DNA from: Bacteroidota bacterium
GTDB taxonomy: Bacteria; Bacteroidota; Bacteroidia; B-17B0; Aurantibacillaceae
Reading direction: 5' to 3'
DNA: 64,000 nucleotides
NCBI GenBank assembly: GCA_013697245.1
Contig: JACCXH010000010.1
Span: forward strand, 1-64,000
Part shown: positions 35,171 to 43,821 of the stretch, one piece after another
How the letters are laid out: the number at the start of each line of letters is the position of its first letter
Position numbering within the stretch: the stretch's first letter is position 1
The notes under the pieces: generated by a model
The model's input: only the letters and a program-made list of their open reading frames with translations
Database searches by the model: none
Told to the model about the DNA's origin: nothing
Translations under genes and position numbers: made by a program

Positions 35171-36880
35171 TTACTTTTTTTCCTCAGCCTTTTTGTCTTC
35201 AATAATTACCTGCGTAAAATCAAAAAAACGTATTGGGTTTACATGAAAGTTCTTTAAACGCGTTTTTATTAAGCGGCAATTGCTTTCGTACCACAAAGCA
35301 ATAATTGGCGCATCGTCCATTAAGATCTGCTCTGCTTTTAAGAAATAAACCGCGGCAGTATCCCTATCAAAAGCATCGCGACCCATTTTATAATATTTAT
35401 CGTATTGGGAATTTTTATATTTTATGGTATTTGGGTACGACATGCGGCTTGTATCGCTAGTTACAGGCTCGCCATAAAAAATTGAAAGGAAAGATTCAGG
35501 ACTTGGATAATCGGCCACCCAGCCGTCTCTAAAAATATCGCCTTTACCTTTTATTTGAAGATCAAACTTTTCCGGATTTGGCAGGGATTCAAACGTAATA
35601 TTGATGTTGAGGTTATTCTTTAATTGTTTTTGGATCTCGGCAGCAACCGTATTATTTCTTGAGTTGCCCGAGTTTACAATTAACTGGATCTCGGCAAGGC
35701 CTTTGCCATTAGGATAGCCCGCTTCGGCCAATAATTTTTTAGCTTTTTCAAGGTCAAGGTCATAGCCTTTTACCGTATATGATTTATAAAAATCAAACGT
35801 TGGCGGCACAATACCATTAATGGCGGGGCCATAAGCCTGTCCGTTCAACACCCTGTCAATAATCTTACTCCTGTCAATCCCATAATTAATAGCTTGTCTT
35901 AGCTTAAGATTGTTGAATGGCGCACGATTCACATTAAAAACGTAATAGGATGTACCCATTTCAGGACGTTGATCCAATATAAACACCGGTGGGCTGCCTT
36001 TAAATGATTTAATATTTTCTTCGACCACTTGTTTAAGCTGGTTGCTTGGCACAGAGCCTATAAAATCAACATTCCCATTTTGAAATTTTTGAAGCGCCAC
36101 CTCGGTAGAAGGCACGATGTCAATGATCACCGAGTCTATATATGGCAAGGCTTTTCCATCTTTATCTTTTGCATAATAATTCGCATTTTTAAATAAGGCG
36201 TAATGTGTTTTAGTAGATGTTTTTTCATCTAACATGAACGGGCCCGCGCCAATAAAAGAGTCCTCTTTTTTGGATTTATACGCTTCCTCGCTAAGAATAG
36301 CAGCTACGGGGTTGGCCAAAATCTCTAAAAAAATGCTGGTAGAGTTTAATAACTCGATAGAAAAGCTAAGCTCATCAATTATCTTAAAGCCTGTTAATTG
36401 TGTCTTCTGGCCTTTCATACTGGACTGGTAATAATCGTTTGCGCCAACTATGCGGTCTTTACAAACTGTATGAAAATGAACATTGCCAGGTCTATCGGTG
36501 CAAAGCAGTTCAAATGTGAACTTTACATCTTTACTGGTTATTTCGTCATTATTTTGAAATTTTAATCCTTTTCTAAGGTGAAAAGTGATGGTTTTACCAT
36601 CCGGATTTATCTCCCATTTTTCGGCCAAACCCGGCATGAGAGTAAGGTCTTTAGGGTTTATTTTCACTAAACCTTCGTGTATTTGCGAGGCAATAAGCCC
36701 TTCAACTACATTGGTGATCCTGTGAGGAAAAATGCTTACAGGAGTAATAACCTCTGCTATCCTAACCACTTTGTTTCCGCCCTTAAACTCGGTAGAATCA
36801 GTGCCTGAGCCTTCACTTTTACATGATCCTAAAAATAGTGCAAAAGCCAGTGAAATAGGGTAAAACAGCGAAATTCTCAT
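35171..36880 (-). CDS. Oligopeptide-type ABC transporter substrate-binding lipoprotein
   Basis: A 569-residue SBP_bac_5 family protein with a lipoprotein signal (LFLGSCKSEGSG, Cys20). Family landmarks are the N-terminal EGLIASQIHEGLVKINPKDL, the LAEKWEINPDGKTITFHLRKGLKFQN stretch, and the C-terminal DYPSPESFL. It would bind peptides or similar ligands in the periplasm. No permease or ATPase partner is adjacent. It is probably followed in the same transcript by the DUF5686 gene. Confidence 0.9.
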   Translation of the reverse strand: MRISLFYPISLAFALFLGSCKSEGSGTDSTEFKGGNKVVRIAEVITPVSIFPHRITNVVEGLIASQIHEGLVKINPKDLTLMPGLAEKWEINPDGKTITFHLRKGLKFQNNDEITSKDVKFTFELLCTDRPGNVHFHTVCKDRIVGANDYYQSSMKGQKTQLTGFKIIDELSFSIELLNSTSIFLEILANPVAAILSEEAYKSKKEDSFIGAGPFMLDEKTSTKTHYALFKNANYYAKDKDGKALPYIDSVIIDIVPSTEVALQKFQNGNVDFIGSVPSNQLKQVVEENIKSFKGSPPVFILDQRPEMGTSYYVFNVNRAPFNNLKLRQAINYGIDRSKIIDRVLNGQAYGPAINGIVPPTFDFYKSYTVKGYDLDLEKAKKLLAEAGYPNGKGLAEIQLIVNSGNSRNNTVAAEIQKQLKNNLNINITFESLPNPEKFDLQIKGKGDIFRDGWVADYPSPESFLSIFYGEPVTSDTSRMSYPNTIKYKNSQYDKYYKMGRDAFDRDTAAVYFLKAEQILMDDAPIIALWYESNCRLIKTRLKNFHVNPIRFFDFTQVIIEDKKAEEKK

Positions 36881-36961
36881 AGTTATCCAGTTTAATTAAC
36901 AAATTTAATTAAATTACTTCATTAAAAAGTAAATAAAGTGTAATTTTCCTAAAAATATATT

Positions 36962-36991
36962 TTGTAATTCAAAAAAATGATTATAATATTG
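36962..36991 (+). promoter_or_regulatory. Promoter of the 37018 gene
   Basis: TTG at 36962-36964, exactly 19 nt, then TAATATTG at 36984-36991, close to the TAnnTTTG box. The ATG follows 27 nt later. Confidence 0.55.
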
Positions 36992-37017
36992 CAACGTTAA
37001 GAATTGAACTATTTTCG

Positions 37018-37836
37018 ATGAAAAAATTTATACTTTATTTCCTTTTTTGTTTTACTGGCGTAAACTTTGCTAGCGCCCAAGGCGGTGTAATAATTTTAGA
37101 AGGTAATTACCAAGGAAAAAACATATACATACAAAATCCATTTGGAAGTGGTGGCGTTGGTTTTTGTGTAACTGAGGTTAAGGTTAATGGCAATATTACT
37201 ACGGATGAGATCAACTCGAGTGCTTTTGAGATAGACATGAAGCCTCACAAATTAAATATCGGTGATAAAGTAGAGATCAAAATTTTCCATAAAGAAGACT
37301 GCAAGCCTAAAGTATTAAATCCTGAAGTTTTAAAACCAAAAAGCACTTATGAAGTTGTTAGTATGACAGCTGATAAAGACGGAAATGTTAAATGGACCAC
37401 TAAATCCGAGACCGGTAAATTAGCTTTTGCAGTTGAACAGTTCCGTTGGAACAAGTGGGTAAAAGTTGGTGAGGTTGATGGTGTTGGTACGCCAACAAGC
37501 AATGAATATTCTTTTAAAGTGGTGCCACACAGTGGTAAAAATCAGGTGCGTGTTCGTCAAACCGATTACAGTGGCCAACCACGTTTAAGTAAGCCAACTG
37601 AGTATATGAGCGAGGTTCCTGAAATTGAGTACGCTCCAATGAAAGCAAGTAAAGACATTACTTTTTTCCAAAAAGGAAAATCAGATAAACAAATTGAGAC
37701 CATGTACGAGATCTATGATCAATACGGTAACATCGTTAAAAAAGGATTTGGCAGTAAGTTAGATGTTAGTAATCTTCCTAAAGGTGGTTATTTCCTTAAC
37801 TTCGATAATAAAATGGGTGAATTCGTAAAAAAATAA
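37018..37836 (+). CDS. Conserved secreted protein with T9SS-like C-terminus
   Basis: A 272-residue protein with signal peptide (1-20, cut after ASAQ). The middle contains a beta-rich domain (EQFRWNKWVKVGEVDG and VVPHSGKNQVRVRQTD, FN3-like spacing). The last ~60 residues (YEIYDQYGNIVKKGFGSKLD, NLPKGGYFLNFDNK) resemble a short T9SS sorting domain. Proteins of this layout are common in the phylum, but I know no specific function. It is monocistronic, with its own promoter and terminator. Confidence 0.75.
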   Translation: MKKFILYFLFCFTGVNFASAQGGVIILEGNYQGKNIYIQNPFGSGGVGFCVTEVKVNGNITTDEINSSAFEIDMKPHKLNIGDKVEIKIFHKEDCKPKVLNPEVLKPKSTYEVVSMTADKDGNVKWTTKSETGKLAFAVEQFRWNKWVKVGEVDGVGTPTSNEYSFKVVPHSGKNQVRVRQTDYSGQPRLSKPTEYMSEVPEIEYAPMKASKDITFFQKGKSDKQIETMYEIYDQYGNIVKKGFGSKLDVSNLPKGGYFLNFDNKMGEFVKK

Positions 37837-37857
37837 GCCCGCACAAAAGAAATTTTT

Positions 37858-37890
37858 AAAACCCTTTTCCAAAACGAAGAGGGTTTTTTT
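37858..37890 (+). terminator. Terminator of the 37018 gene
   Basis: The stem AAACCCTTTTC/GAAGAGGGTTT has a short loop followed by seven T. It lies just upstream of the start of the biotin carrier gene. Confidence 0.8.
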
Positions 37891-37903
37891 ATTTTAATAA
37901 TTA

Positions 37904-37911
37904 TAAATTTG
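37904..37911 (+). promoter_or_regulatory. Perfect -7 box very close to the biotin carrier start
   Basis: TAAATTTG matches the TAnnTTTG consensus exactly, but it ends 4 nt before the ATG and has no clear TTG 19 nt upstream. If used, it would give a leaderless transcript for the biotin carrier/sod pair. Confidence 0.3.
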
Positions 37912-37915
37912 TACC

Positions 37916-38425
37916 ATGTATTCTATAACCATAAACGGAAACCAAACACTTAAAACAAATTTAAATACTTCAGGTAAGGAGTTTGAAGGCACATTAAATG
38001 ATGCTTTAGTGAAAGGAAATTATGAAAAGATAAATTCATATCAATACCATTTTTTAATGAATGGTAAATCTTATAATGTAGATGTAATAAAATTAAATGC
38101 CGAAGAAAAAACCATGGTGGTGAAAATTAATTCGGTAAAGTTTAATTTACAATTAAAAGATAAATACGATGAGTTGCTTCATAATTTAGGTCTTGATAAT
38201 TTAGCCAGCAAAAAAATAAATGAAATAAAGGCACCAATGCCGGGCATGGTGTTAAATATTTTAGTTAAAGAAGGCGATGTTGTGAGCAAAGGAGATGCTT
38301 TAATTGTTTTAGAAGCAATGAAGATGGAAAATATTTTAAAAAGTCCAAGTGAAGGAACAATTAAAAAAATTGCTATCACTAAAGGAACTGCAGTAGAAAA
38401 AAACCAAATATTAATTCATTTTTAA
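37916..38425 (+). CDS. Biotin carboxyl carrier protein-like
   Basis: A 169-residue protein. The C-terminal 75 residues form a biotinyl/lipoyl domain with APMPGMVLNILV and the biotin motif EAMKMEN, whose second Lys is the attachment site. The first ~90 residues are a separate beta-rich region, as in carrier subunits of acyl-CoA carboxylases. No carboxylase subunits are next to it, and the gene directly after it encodes a superoxide dismutase. Whether it serves an acetyl- or propionyl-CoA carboxylase elsewhere is unknown. Confidence 0.88.
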   Translation: MYSITINGNQTLKTNLNTSGKEFEGTLNDALVKGNYEKINSYQYHFLMNGKSYNVDVIKLNAEEKTMVVKINSVKFNLQLKDKYDELLHNLGLDNLASKKINEIKAPMPGMVLNILVKEGDVVSKGDALIVLEAMKMENILKSPSEGTIKKIAITKGTAVEKNQILIHF

Positions 38426-38426
38426 C

Positions 38427-39170
38427 ATGAGCGATAACAGGCGTGATTTTTTAAAAAAAGGTACCTTGCTTGGCCTCTCGGGTTTAGCAAGTGCATTACT
38501 TGGTAAAGATAAACTTAACCAAATAGAAGAAGTAAGCAACCAGTTAGAAAGTGTAGCGCCATTTATTATGCCAAAGCTACCATATGCTTTTGATGCGCTG
38601 GAACCCTATATTGATAAGCAGACCATGGAGATCCATTACACCAAGCATCACCAGGCCTATGTAAATAAATTAAACGATACACCTTCAACCAATCTTGATT
38701 TTGGAGTGAGTGATGCTGCAAAGTGTAAACAGTTAGATACAACAAGCTCAACAGTTGTAAGAAATAATTTAGGCGGACATGTTAACCACTCTTTATTCTG
38801 GACCCTATTAAAACCGAATCCAAAAGGAGAACCAAATTTACCTAGCGGAGAACTTAACGAAGCCATTAAGAAAAACTTTAACTCTTTCGATGATTTTAAA
38901 AAACAATTTAGCGAAGCGGCTACAAAAATTTTTGGCAGCGGCTGGTGCTGGTTGATATTGCAGGATGGTAAATTAAAAATTACCACAACCCCTAATCAGG
39001 ATAATCCATATATGAAATTTGCCACTGAACAAGGCACGCCTGTGTTAGCATTGGATATATGGGAACACGCCTATTATTTAAAGTACCAAAACAAACGCGT
39101 GGACTATATTAATAATTGGTGGAACATTATTAACTGGCAAAAGGCTGAGGAACTATATACTAAGAAATAA
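38427..39170 (+). CDS. Superoxide dismutase (Mn/Fe) with Tat-type signal
   Basis: A 247-residue protein. Residues 1-30 carry a twin-arginine-like leader (NRRDFLKKG then LLGLSGLASALLG). A complete Mn/Fe superoxide dismutase follows: MEIHYTKHHQAY (first metal His), NHSLFW (second His) and DIWEHAYYLKYQNKR (Asp and His ligands). It would remove superoxide in the periplasm or at the envelope. Metal choice cannot be told by eye. It begins 1 nt after the biotin carrier gene stop. tatA is present at 58642. Confidence 0.92.
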   Translation: MSDNRRDFLKKGTLLGLSGLASALLGKDKLNQIEEVSNQLESVAPFIMPKLPYAFDALEPYIDKQTMEIHYTKHHQAYVNKLNDTPSTNLDFGVSDAAKCKQLDTTSSTVVRNNLGGHVNHSLFWTLLKPNPKGEPNLPSGELNEAIKKNFNSFDDFKKQFSEAATKIFGSGWCWLILQDGKLKITTTPNQDNPYMKFATEQGTPVLALDIWEHAYYLKYQNKRVDYINNWWNIINWQKAEELYTKK

Positions 39171-39183
39171 AACGAATGACTTA

Positions 39184-39205
39184 CGAATAGATACAAATCT
39201 ATTCG
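39184..39205 (+). promoter_or_regulatory. Hairpin in the sod/KdnB-like spacer
   Basis: A perfect 9-bp stem CGAATAGAT/ATCTATTCG with a 4-nt loop in the 44-nt spacer. No T run follows, so it is more likely an operator or attenuator-like structure than a terminator. Confidence 0.4.
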
Positions 39206-39214
39206 CCTACAACT

Positions 39215-40297
39215 ATGACGCACAAAAATTTTAAGAACATTGATAAAGTTACTTACGGAAGAGGTTCTTTTTCGCAGCTAACCGAAACCATTGAACCTAT
39301 TAGAAAAGAAAATAAAAATTATTTTGTTTTTGTTGTAGACAATTATTTTAAAGGCAAACCTTTAAGTACAAAGCTTCAGAACAAACCGGAAGATCTTGTT
39401 TATTTTATTGACGTTGATCCTTATGAACCAACCACGCAACAAATAGATACATTGCGCGATGAGATCCTTCCAAAAAAAGGATTACCAAGTGGTGTAATTG
39501 GCATTGGCGGAGGAAGCATTATGGATATTGCAAAAGCATTATCGTTAATGTTAACCAACGAAGGCTCTTCTACTTTATACCAAGGTTTAAATTTAATTAA
39601 GAAGCCGGGCATTTATCATTTAGGTGTGCCAACAATTTCCGGAACCGGTGCAGAGGTGTCGATGACCGCAGTATTGACAGGCCCTGAAAAAAAATTAGGA
39701 TTAAAATGTGATTGGACCGTTTTTAACCAGGTGATATTAGATCCTGAATTAATTGCTAGTGTGCCTACAGACTGGTGGTTTTATACCGGCATGGATACAT
39801 ATATACATTGCATTGAATCGCATGGCGGCATTCGTAATAACGCTTTTAGTTTAGCGTATGGCGACCAGGCTTTAAATTTGTGCCGCGAAGTTTATTTGAA
39901 TGACAAAGCAGGACAAACACCGGAGAACGACGATAAATTAATGGTGGCTTCTTTAATGGGTGGTTTAAGTTTAACCTATAGCGAAGTTGGCGTTTGTCAT
40001 GCCATAAGCTATGGCCTCTCTAAAATTCACGGTACGCGTCATTGTTATGCCAACTGTATCATCTTTCAGCATTTGGGAGATATTTATCCTGAAGGCCATG
40101 CAGAATTCATGCAAATGATCAAGAAGCATAAAATTAATTTACCACAAAATTTAAGTAAAGATTGGAACGAAGAAACATTAACCAAAATGGCAAACGTTAG
40201 TTACAATTTACCCTTTATGTGGAACCATGCACTTGGCGATAACTACAAAGAAATTGCAACCATGGATTATATTAAAGATCTGTTTAGGAGGTTGTAA
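39215..40297 (+). CDS. Iron-containing alcohol dehydrogenase, KdnB-like
   Basis: A 360-residue group III (iron-containing) alcohol dehydrogenase. Motifs are the NAD-binding GIGGGSIMDIAKA, GTGAEVSMTAV, and the metal His residues in IHCIESHGG, VCHAISYGLS and ISYGLSKIHGTRHCY. The N-terminus (FKNIDKVTYGRGSF-L) and length agree with KdnB, the 3-deoxy-D-manno-octulosonate 8-oxidase that starts 8-amino-Kdo synthesis. The partner aminotransferase KdnA is not nearby. Enzyme class is sure, substrate is probable. Confidence 0.75.
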   Translation: MTHKNFKNIDKVTYGRGSFSQLTETIEPIRKENKNYFVFVVDNYFKGKPLSTKLQNKPEDLVYFIDVDPYEPTTQQIDTLRDEILPKKGLPSGVIGIGGGSIMDIAKALSLMLTNEGSSTLYQGLNLIKKPGIYHLGVPTISGTGAEVSMTAVLTGPEKKLGLKCDWTVFNQVILDPELIASVPTDWWFYTGMDTYIHCIESHGGIRNNAFSLAYGDQALNLCREVYLNDKAGQTPENDDKLMVASLMGGLSLTYSEVGVCHAISYGLSKIHGTRHCYANCIIFQHLGDIYPEGHAEFMQMIKKHKINLPQNLSKDWNEETLTKMANVSYNLPFMWNHALGDNYKEIATMDYIKDLFRRL

Positions 40298-40810
40298 TTA
40301 ATCCTTTGTCAAAATAATTTTATAATTGTTTGTTAATTGACATGTTAAAATGCACTCTTTGTCTTTTAACTTCTGAATCTTAAAAATTATTTCAGCTATT
40401 CCTTCAGGATTAAATATGTTTCGTTGGCAACTTGTTCCTGACTGTGAATTTATACATTGATCCGGCCCTCCACGCGCTGTAATGAACGAAATTTCAGAAT
40501 TTTTATTAATAAATCTCGTTCCATAAGAATAATTGTGGTTACTGCAAAAAATTAATTTTCCATATTCTTTTTTATCCGGATAAGTACTTGATAAAAAACC
40601 TTTATAAAAATTTCCACTTGTAAGAGGCGTTTGAATTAAATAGGTACTGTCAATGCCATTAACTTCATAAAGTGCCAGACTCCAAAGTGCTTTTTTATCT
40701 GTAATAAATGTTTTAGGGCCTTGTTTGCGAAAATCACCTTCAGGATATTTTTTGCAACCTGAATGTGAAAGCCCAACAATAAAAAGTAATATGTAAATCT
40801 TGTTTTTCAT
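40298..40810 (-). CDS. Hypothetical lipoprotein
   Basis: A 170-residue lipoprotein with signal peptide and lipobox SHSGC (Cys19). The mature part has four further Cys residues (in FCSNHNYSY, DQCINSQ, SCQRNIF and ECILTCQL), perhaps forming disulfides. The family is not recognised. Its stop directly abuts the stop of the convergent KdnB-like gene. It lies 65 nt downstream of nuoN on the same strand and could be read with the end of the complex I operon. Confidence 0.75.
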   Translation of the reverse strand: MKNKIYILLFIVGLSHSGCKKYPEGDFRKQGPKTFITDKKALWSLALYEVNGIDSTYLIQTPLTSGNFYKGFLSSTYPDKKEYGKLIFCSNHNYSYGTRFINKNSEISFITARGGPDQCINSQSGTSCQRNIFNPEGIAEIIFKIQKLKDKECILTCQLTNNYKIILTKD

Positions 40811-40875
40811 TTTACATTTTTATTATCAGAAGAGTTAATGCAGTCGCATCAACTTTATGTACAGAAAGAAATTTA

Positions 40876-42267
40876 CTAGAACTCAAACATCTCGGCCACA
40901 ATCCCCGGCACTATTCCAATAGCAATAGTTGCAGCTGTTGTTAGAACTATAACCAATATGTTCGATCGCTCAATGGTTATTGGCTCGTGCGTGTCTTGTT
41001 TTTTAAAGTACATGGCAATTACAATGCGTAAATAATAATATACACCAACGGCCGAAGTTAATACGGCAATTATTAATAACCATTTGTATTGTGTGCCTAT
41101 CATTGCCGTAAACACAAAATATTTTGCAAAGAAACCGGATGTGATTGGAATACCTGCTAACGATAACATGGCAACTGTCATGCACAACGCTAAACTTGGA
41201 TTACGTTTTGCTAAACCGTTAAACGCGTCAACATTCTCGTTTCCTTTTTTAGTTACGTTGTAAACTATTCCAAAAGCGGCAATACTTCCTAATGAATAGG
41301 CAAGAGAATAATAAATTAATGCGTTAACCGATAAATTGCTTCTAACATTTGCCAAAATTACCATTAACATAAATGCAGCATGACTGATACTTGAATATGC
41401 TAAAATACGTTTTACATTATTTTGCATAGCAGCAGAGAAGTTAGCGATCACTAATGATAAGGCAATAATTCCTGCTAAAATTCCTGTCCATACAGAACTT
41501 ATTTCTGCAAAGCCAACCATAAACAAACGCATAAAAGCGGCAAAGGCTGCGGTTTTTACAACCGTGCTCATTAACGCTGTAATTAATGTTGGTGAACCCT
41601 GGTAAACATCCGGTGCCCAAAAATGGAAAGGAGCAGCAGAAATTTTAAAACACATAGCAATTAACATAAATACAACGCCTACATAAAAGAATAACGGCAT
41701 ATCTGCACCGTGCTCAGAAATAAATGAACGGATCTGCATCAGGTCAAAACTTCCGGTGGCACCATAAACCAAAGCAATACCAAATAATAAAAAGCCGCTG
41801 GCAAAAGAACCCATTATTAAATATTTAAATCCGGCTTCGTTACTTTTAATGTCTTTCTTTTTACTGGCAGCTAAAACGTAAAGGGGAATACTCATGATCT
41901 CTACACCTAAAAATAAAGTAGTCATGTTCTTAAATGAGGTTAACATTAAAGCGCCAACCAAAGCAAACAATACTAAAGCAAAATGATCTACAAGACTTGT
42001 TTCTTCTTCAAAATAATCGTTGGCTAAAATAAACCAGAAAAAAGCAGTAGCAATTATAATTCCAGAGAAAGCGATACCCAGTTTATCAAAACCTATCATG
42101 TTATCAAAATACGGTATGCTCATGCCTGTTTTCCATTCCATAAAATTAAAGGCGTAAGCAGCAACAATGCCAATCAACACCATTGGAAATAGTAATTTCT
42201 TAAACTTGAAGATCTCAGCCAACATCGCTAAAATCCCTAGTCCGCTTATAATTAATAGTCCTTTCAT
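40876..42267 (-). CDS. nuoN: NADH-quinone oxidoreductase subunit N
   Basis: 463 residues with about 14 membrane helices. It is one of the three antiporter-like proton-pumping subunits of complex I. Landmarks are FKISAAPFHFWAPDVYQGSPT and the ILAYSSISHAAFML stretch. It is the last gene of the nuo cluster and is separated from nuoM by 78 nt of AT-rich repetitive sequence. Confidence 0.95.
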   Translation of the reverse strand: MKGLLIISGLGILAMLAEIFKFKKLLFPMVLIGIVAAYAFNFMEWKTGMSIPYFDNMIGFDKLGIAFSGIIIATAFFWFILANDYFEEETSLVDHFALVLFALVGALMLTSFKNMTTLFLGVEIMSIPLYVLAASKKKDIKSNEAGFKYLIMGSFASGFLLFGIALVYGATGSFDLMQIRSFISEHGADMPLFFYVGVVFMLIAMCFKISAAPFHFWAPDVYQGSPTLITALMSTVVKTAAFAAFMRLFMVGFAEISSVWTGILAGIIALSLVIANFSAAMQNNVKRILAYSSISHAAFMLMVILANVRSNLSVNALIYYSLAYSLGSIAAFGIVYNVTKKGNENVDAFNGLAKRNPSLALCMTVAMLSLAGIPITSGFFAKYFVFTAMIGTQYKWLLIIAVLTSAVGVYYYLRIVIAMYFKKQDTHEPITIERSNILVIVLTTAATIAIGIVPGIVAEMFEF

Positions 42268-42345
42268 ATTCTTTGTTTACAATTTTATGATTTACGATCT
42301 ACACTTGAAAAATTGTCAATTGTAAATTTATAAATCGTCAATTTT

Positions 42346-43806
42346 TTATTTTAGGTTCAACATTATCGTTTTAACAGCTTCTTCAGCAATGTCGTTTAAT
42401 GGTTTTGGGTATATTCCAAATGCAACTACTACTACACAAATAATACTTAACACCACTTTATCTGTTGTTGCTAATGGTCCAAATGCTACGTTAGAATCAT
42501 TGCGCTCACCCAACATTATTTTTTGGTAAGAGCGTAACATATATACTGCTCCTAAAATAACCGTTAAGCCTGCCAATGCCGCCATTGTTGCACTGAACTG
42601 ATAAACCCCATTGATCAATAAAAATTCTCCTACAAAACCATTTGTTAATGGTAAAGCTACAGAGCCTAATAAAATAATTAAGAATAACACAGCGAAGTTG
42701 CCATTCATGCCGCGAATGCCTCCTAATTTATCCATCTCACGGGTTCCGGTATGACGGAATAAAATATCTGCAATAAAAAATAATCCAACCACATTTACAC
42801 CATGTGCTAACATTTGCATAATAGCGCCTTGTATACCCTGTTGATTGGCAGAAAGAATTCCGGCACTTATTAAACCAACGTGCGCAATAGATGAATAAGC
42901 AATTAAACGCTTAAAATCTTTTTGGCTAATGGCAATGATGGAGGCATAAATTATTCCCGTAACAGAAAGTGCAATCGCCGTTCCGCCCCACTTCTCTAAT
43001 CCTAATGGCACAACAGGTAATAACCATTTAATAACCCCAAAAGTTCCCATTTTTAGCATGATACCTGAAAGAAGCATAGTGCCTTGTGTTGGCGCAGTTA
43101 CATAAGTATCAGGTTGCCACGTGTGTAAAGGAAAGATCGGCATTTTAATAGCGAAGGCGATAAAGATCATCCAGAAAACGGCGCATTGCTGGTTCTCTGC
43201 TAAACTTCTGCCGGCAGTATAAAGATCTTGTACGGCCCATGATTTTAATCCTTCTACATTGGTGTGGTTGTATAAATAAATTAAGCCCACTAACATAAAT
43301 AAAGACCCGAATAAAGTGTAAACGAAAAATTTAAATGTAATTCTTCCGCGATCTTCTCCACCCCATAACAAACAAATAAAATAAATTGGAATTAATGCTA
43401 ACTCCCAGAATACGTAGAACAAAAATCCATCGTTAGCCATAAACACACCAACCAAGGCCATTTGCATTAACAATATTAAACCGTAAAAATTATTTGGTTT
43501 GCTGTAATCGTTTGTAAAAGAAGAAAGGATGATAAGCGGAACTAAAAAAGTAGTAAGCAGAATCATTAAAAGGGCCATGCCGTCGATACCAACAGAAAAG
43601 TGAATGCCAAGCGATTTAACCCATACATGGTCGAAGCTTAACATACAGGCATTAGGGTCTTTTTTAAATAAAAAGAATGCTCCTAAAGCAAGCCCGAATT
43701 CAATTATTGAAAAACCGAGCGCCAAATTACGTGCAGCGTTTCCTTTTACAAAGAACACTAAAAGGCCTGCAAGCAAGGGGAATAAAATTAATAAAGCTGC
43801 TAACAT
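42346..43806 (-). CDS. nuoM: NADH-quinone oxidoreductase subunit M
   Basis: 486 residues, antiporter-like proton-pumping subunit. Landmarks are FWELALIPIYFIC, FAIKMPIFPLHTWQPDTYVTAP and KRLIAYSSIAHVGL. The lysines and glutamate of the proton channel (WEL and KMP) are in place. It starts 15 nt after nuoL. Confidence 0.96.
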   Translation of the reverse strand: MLAALLILFPLLAGLLVFFVKGNAARNLALGFSIIEFGLALGAFFLFKKDPNACMLSFDHVWVKSLGIHFSVGIDGMALLMILLTTFLVPLIILSSFTNDYSKPNNFYGLILLMQMALVGVFMANDGFLFYVFWELALIPIYFICLLWGGEDRGRITFKFFVYTLFGSLFMLVGLIYLYNHTNVEGLKSWAVQDLYTAGRSLAENQQCAVFWMIFIAFAIKMPIFPLHTWQPDTYVTAPTQGTMLLSGIMLKMGTFGVIKWLLPVVPLGLEKWGGTAIALSVTGIIYASIIAISQKDFKRLIAYSSIAHVGLISAGILSANQQGIQGAIMQMLAHGVNVVGLFFIADILFRHTGTREMDKLGGIRGMNGNFAVLFLIILLGSVALPLTNGFVGEFLLINGVYQFSATMAALAGLTVILGAVYMLRSYQKIMLGERNDSNVAFGPLATTDKVVLSIICVVVVAFGIYPKPLNDIAEEAVKTIMLNLK

Positions 43807-43821
43807 AAATCCTGGATACTA

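Noticed and set aside
37010-37017. TATTTTCG directly before the ATG at 37018 as a promoter box
   Set aside because: It would place the transcript start inside the start codon. A better promoter lies at 36962-36991.
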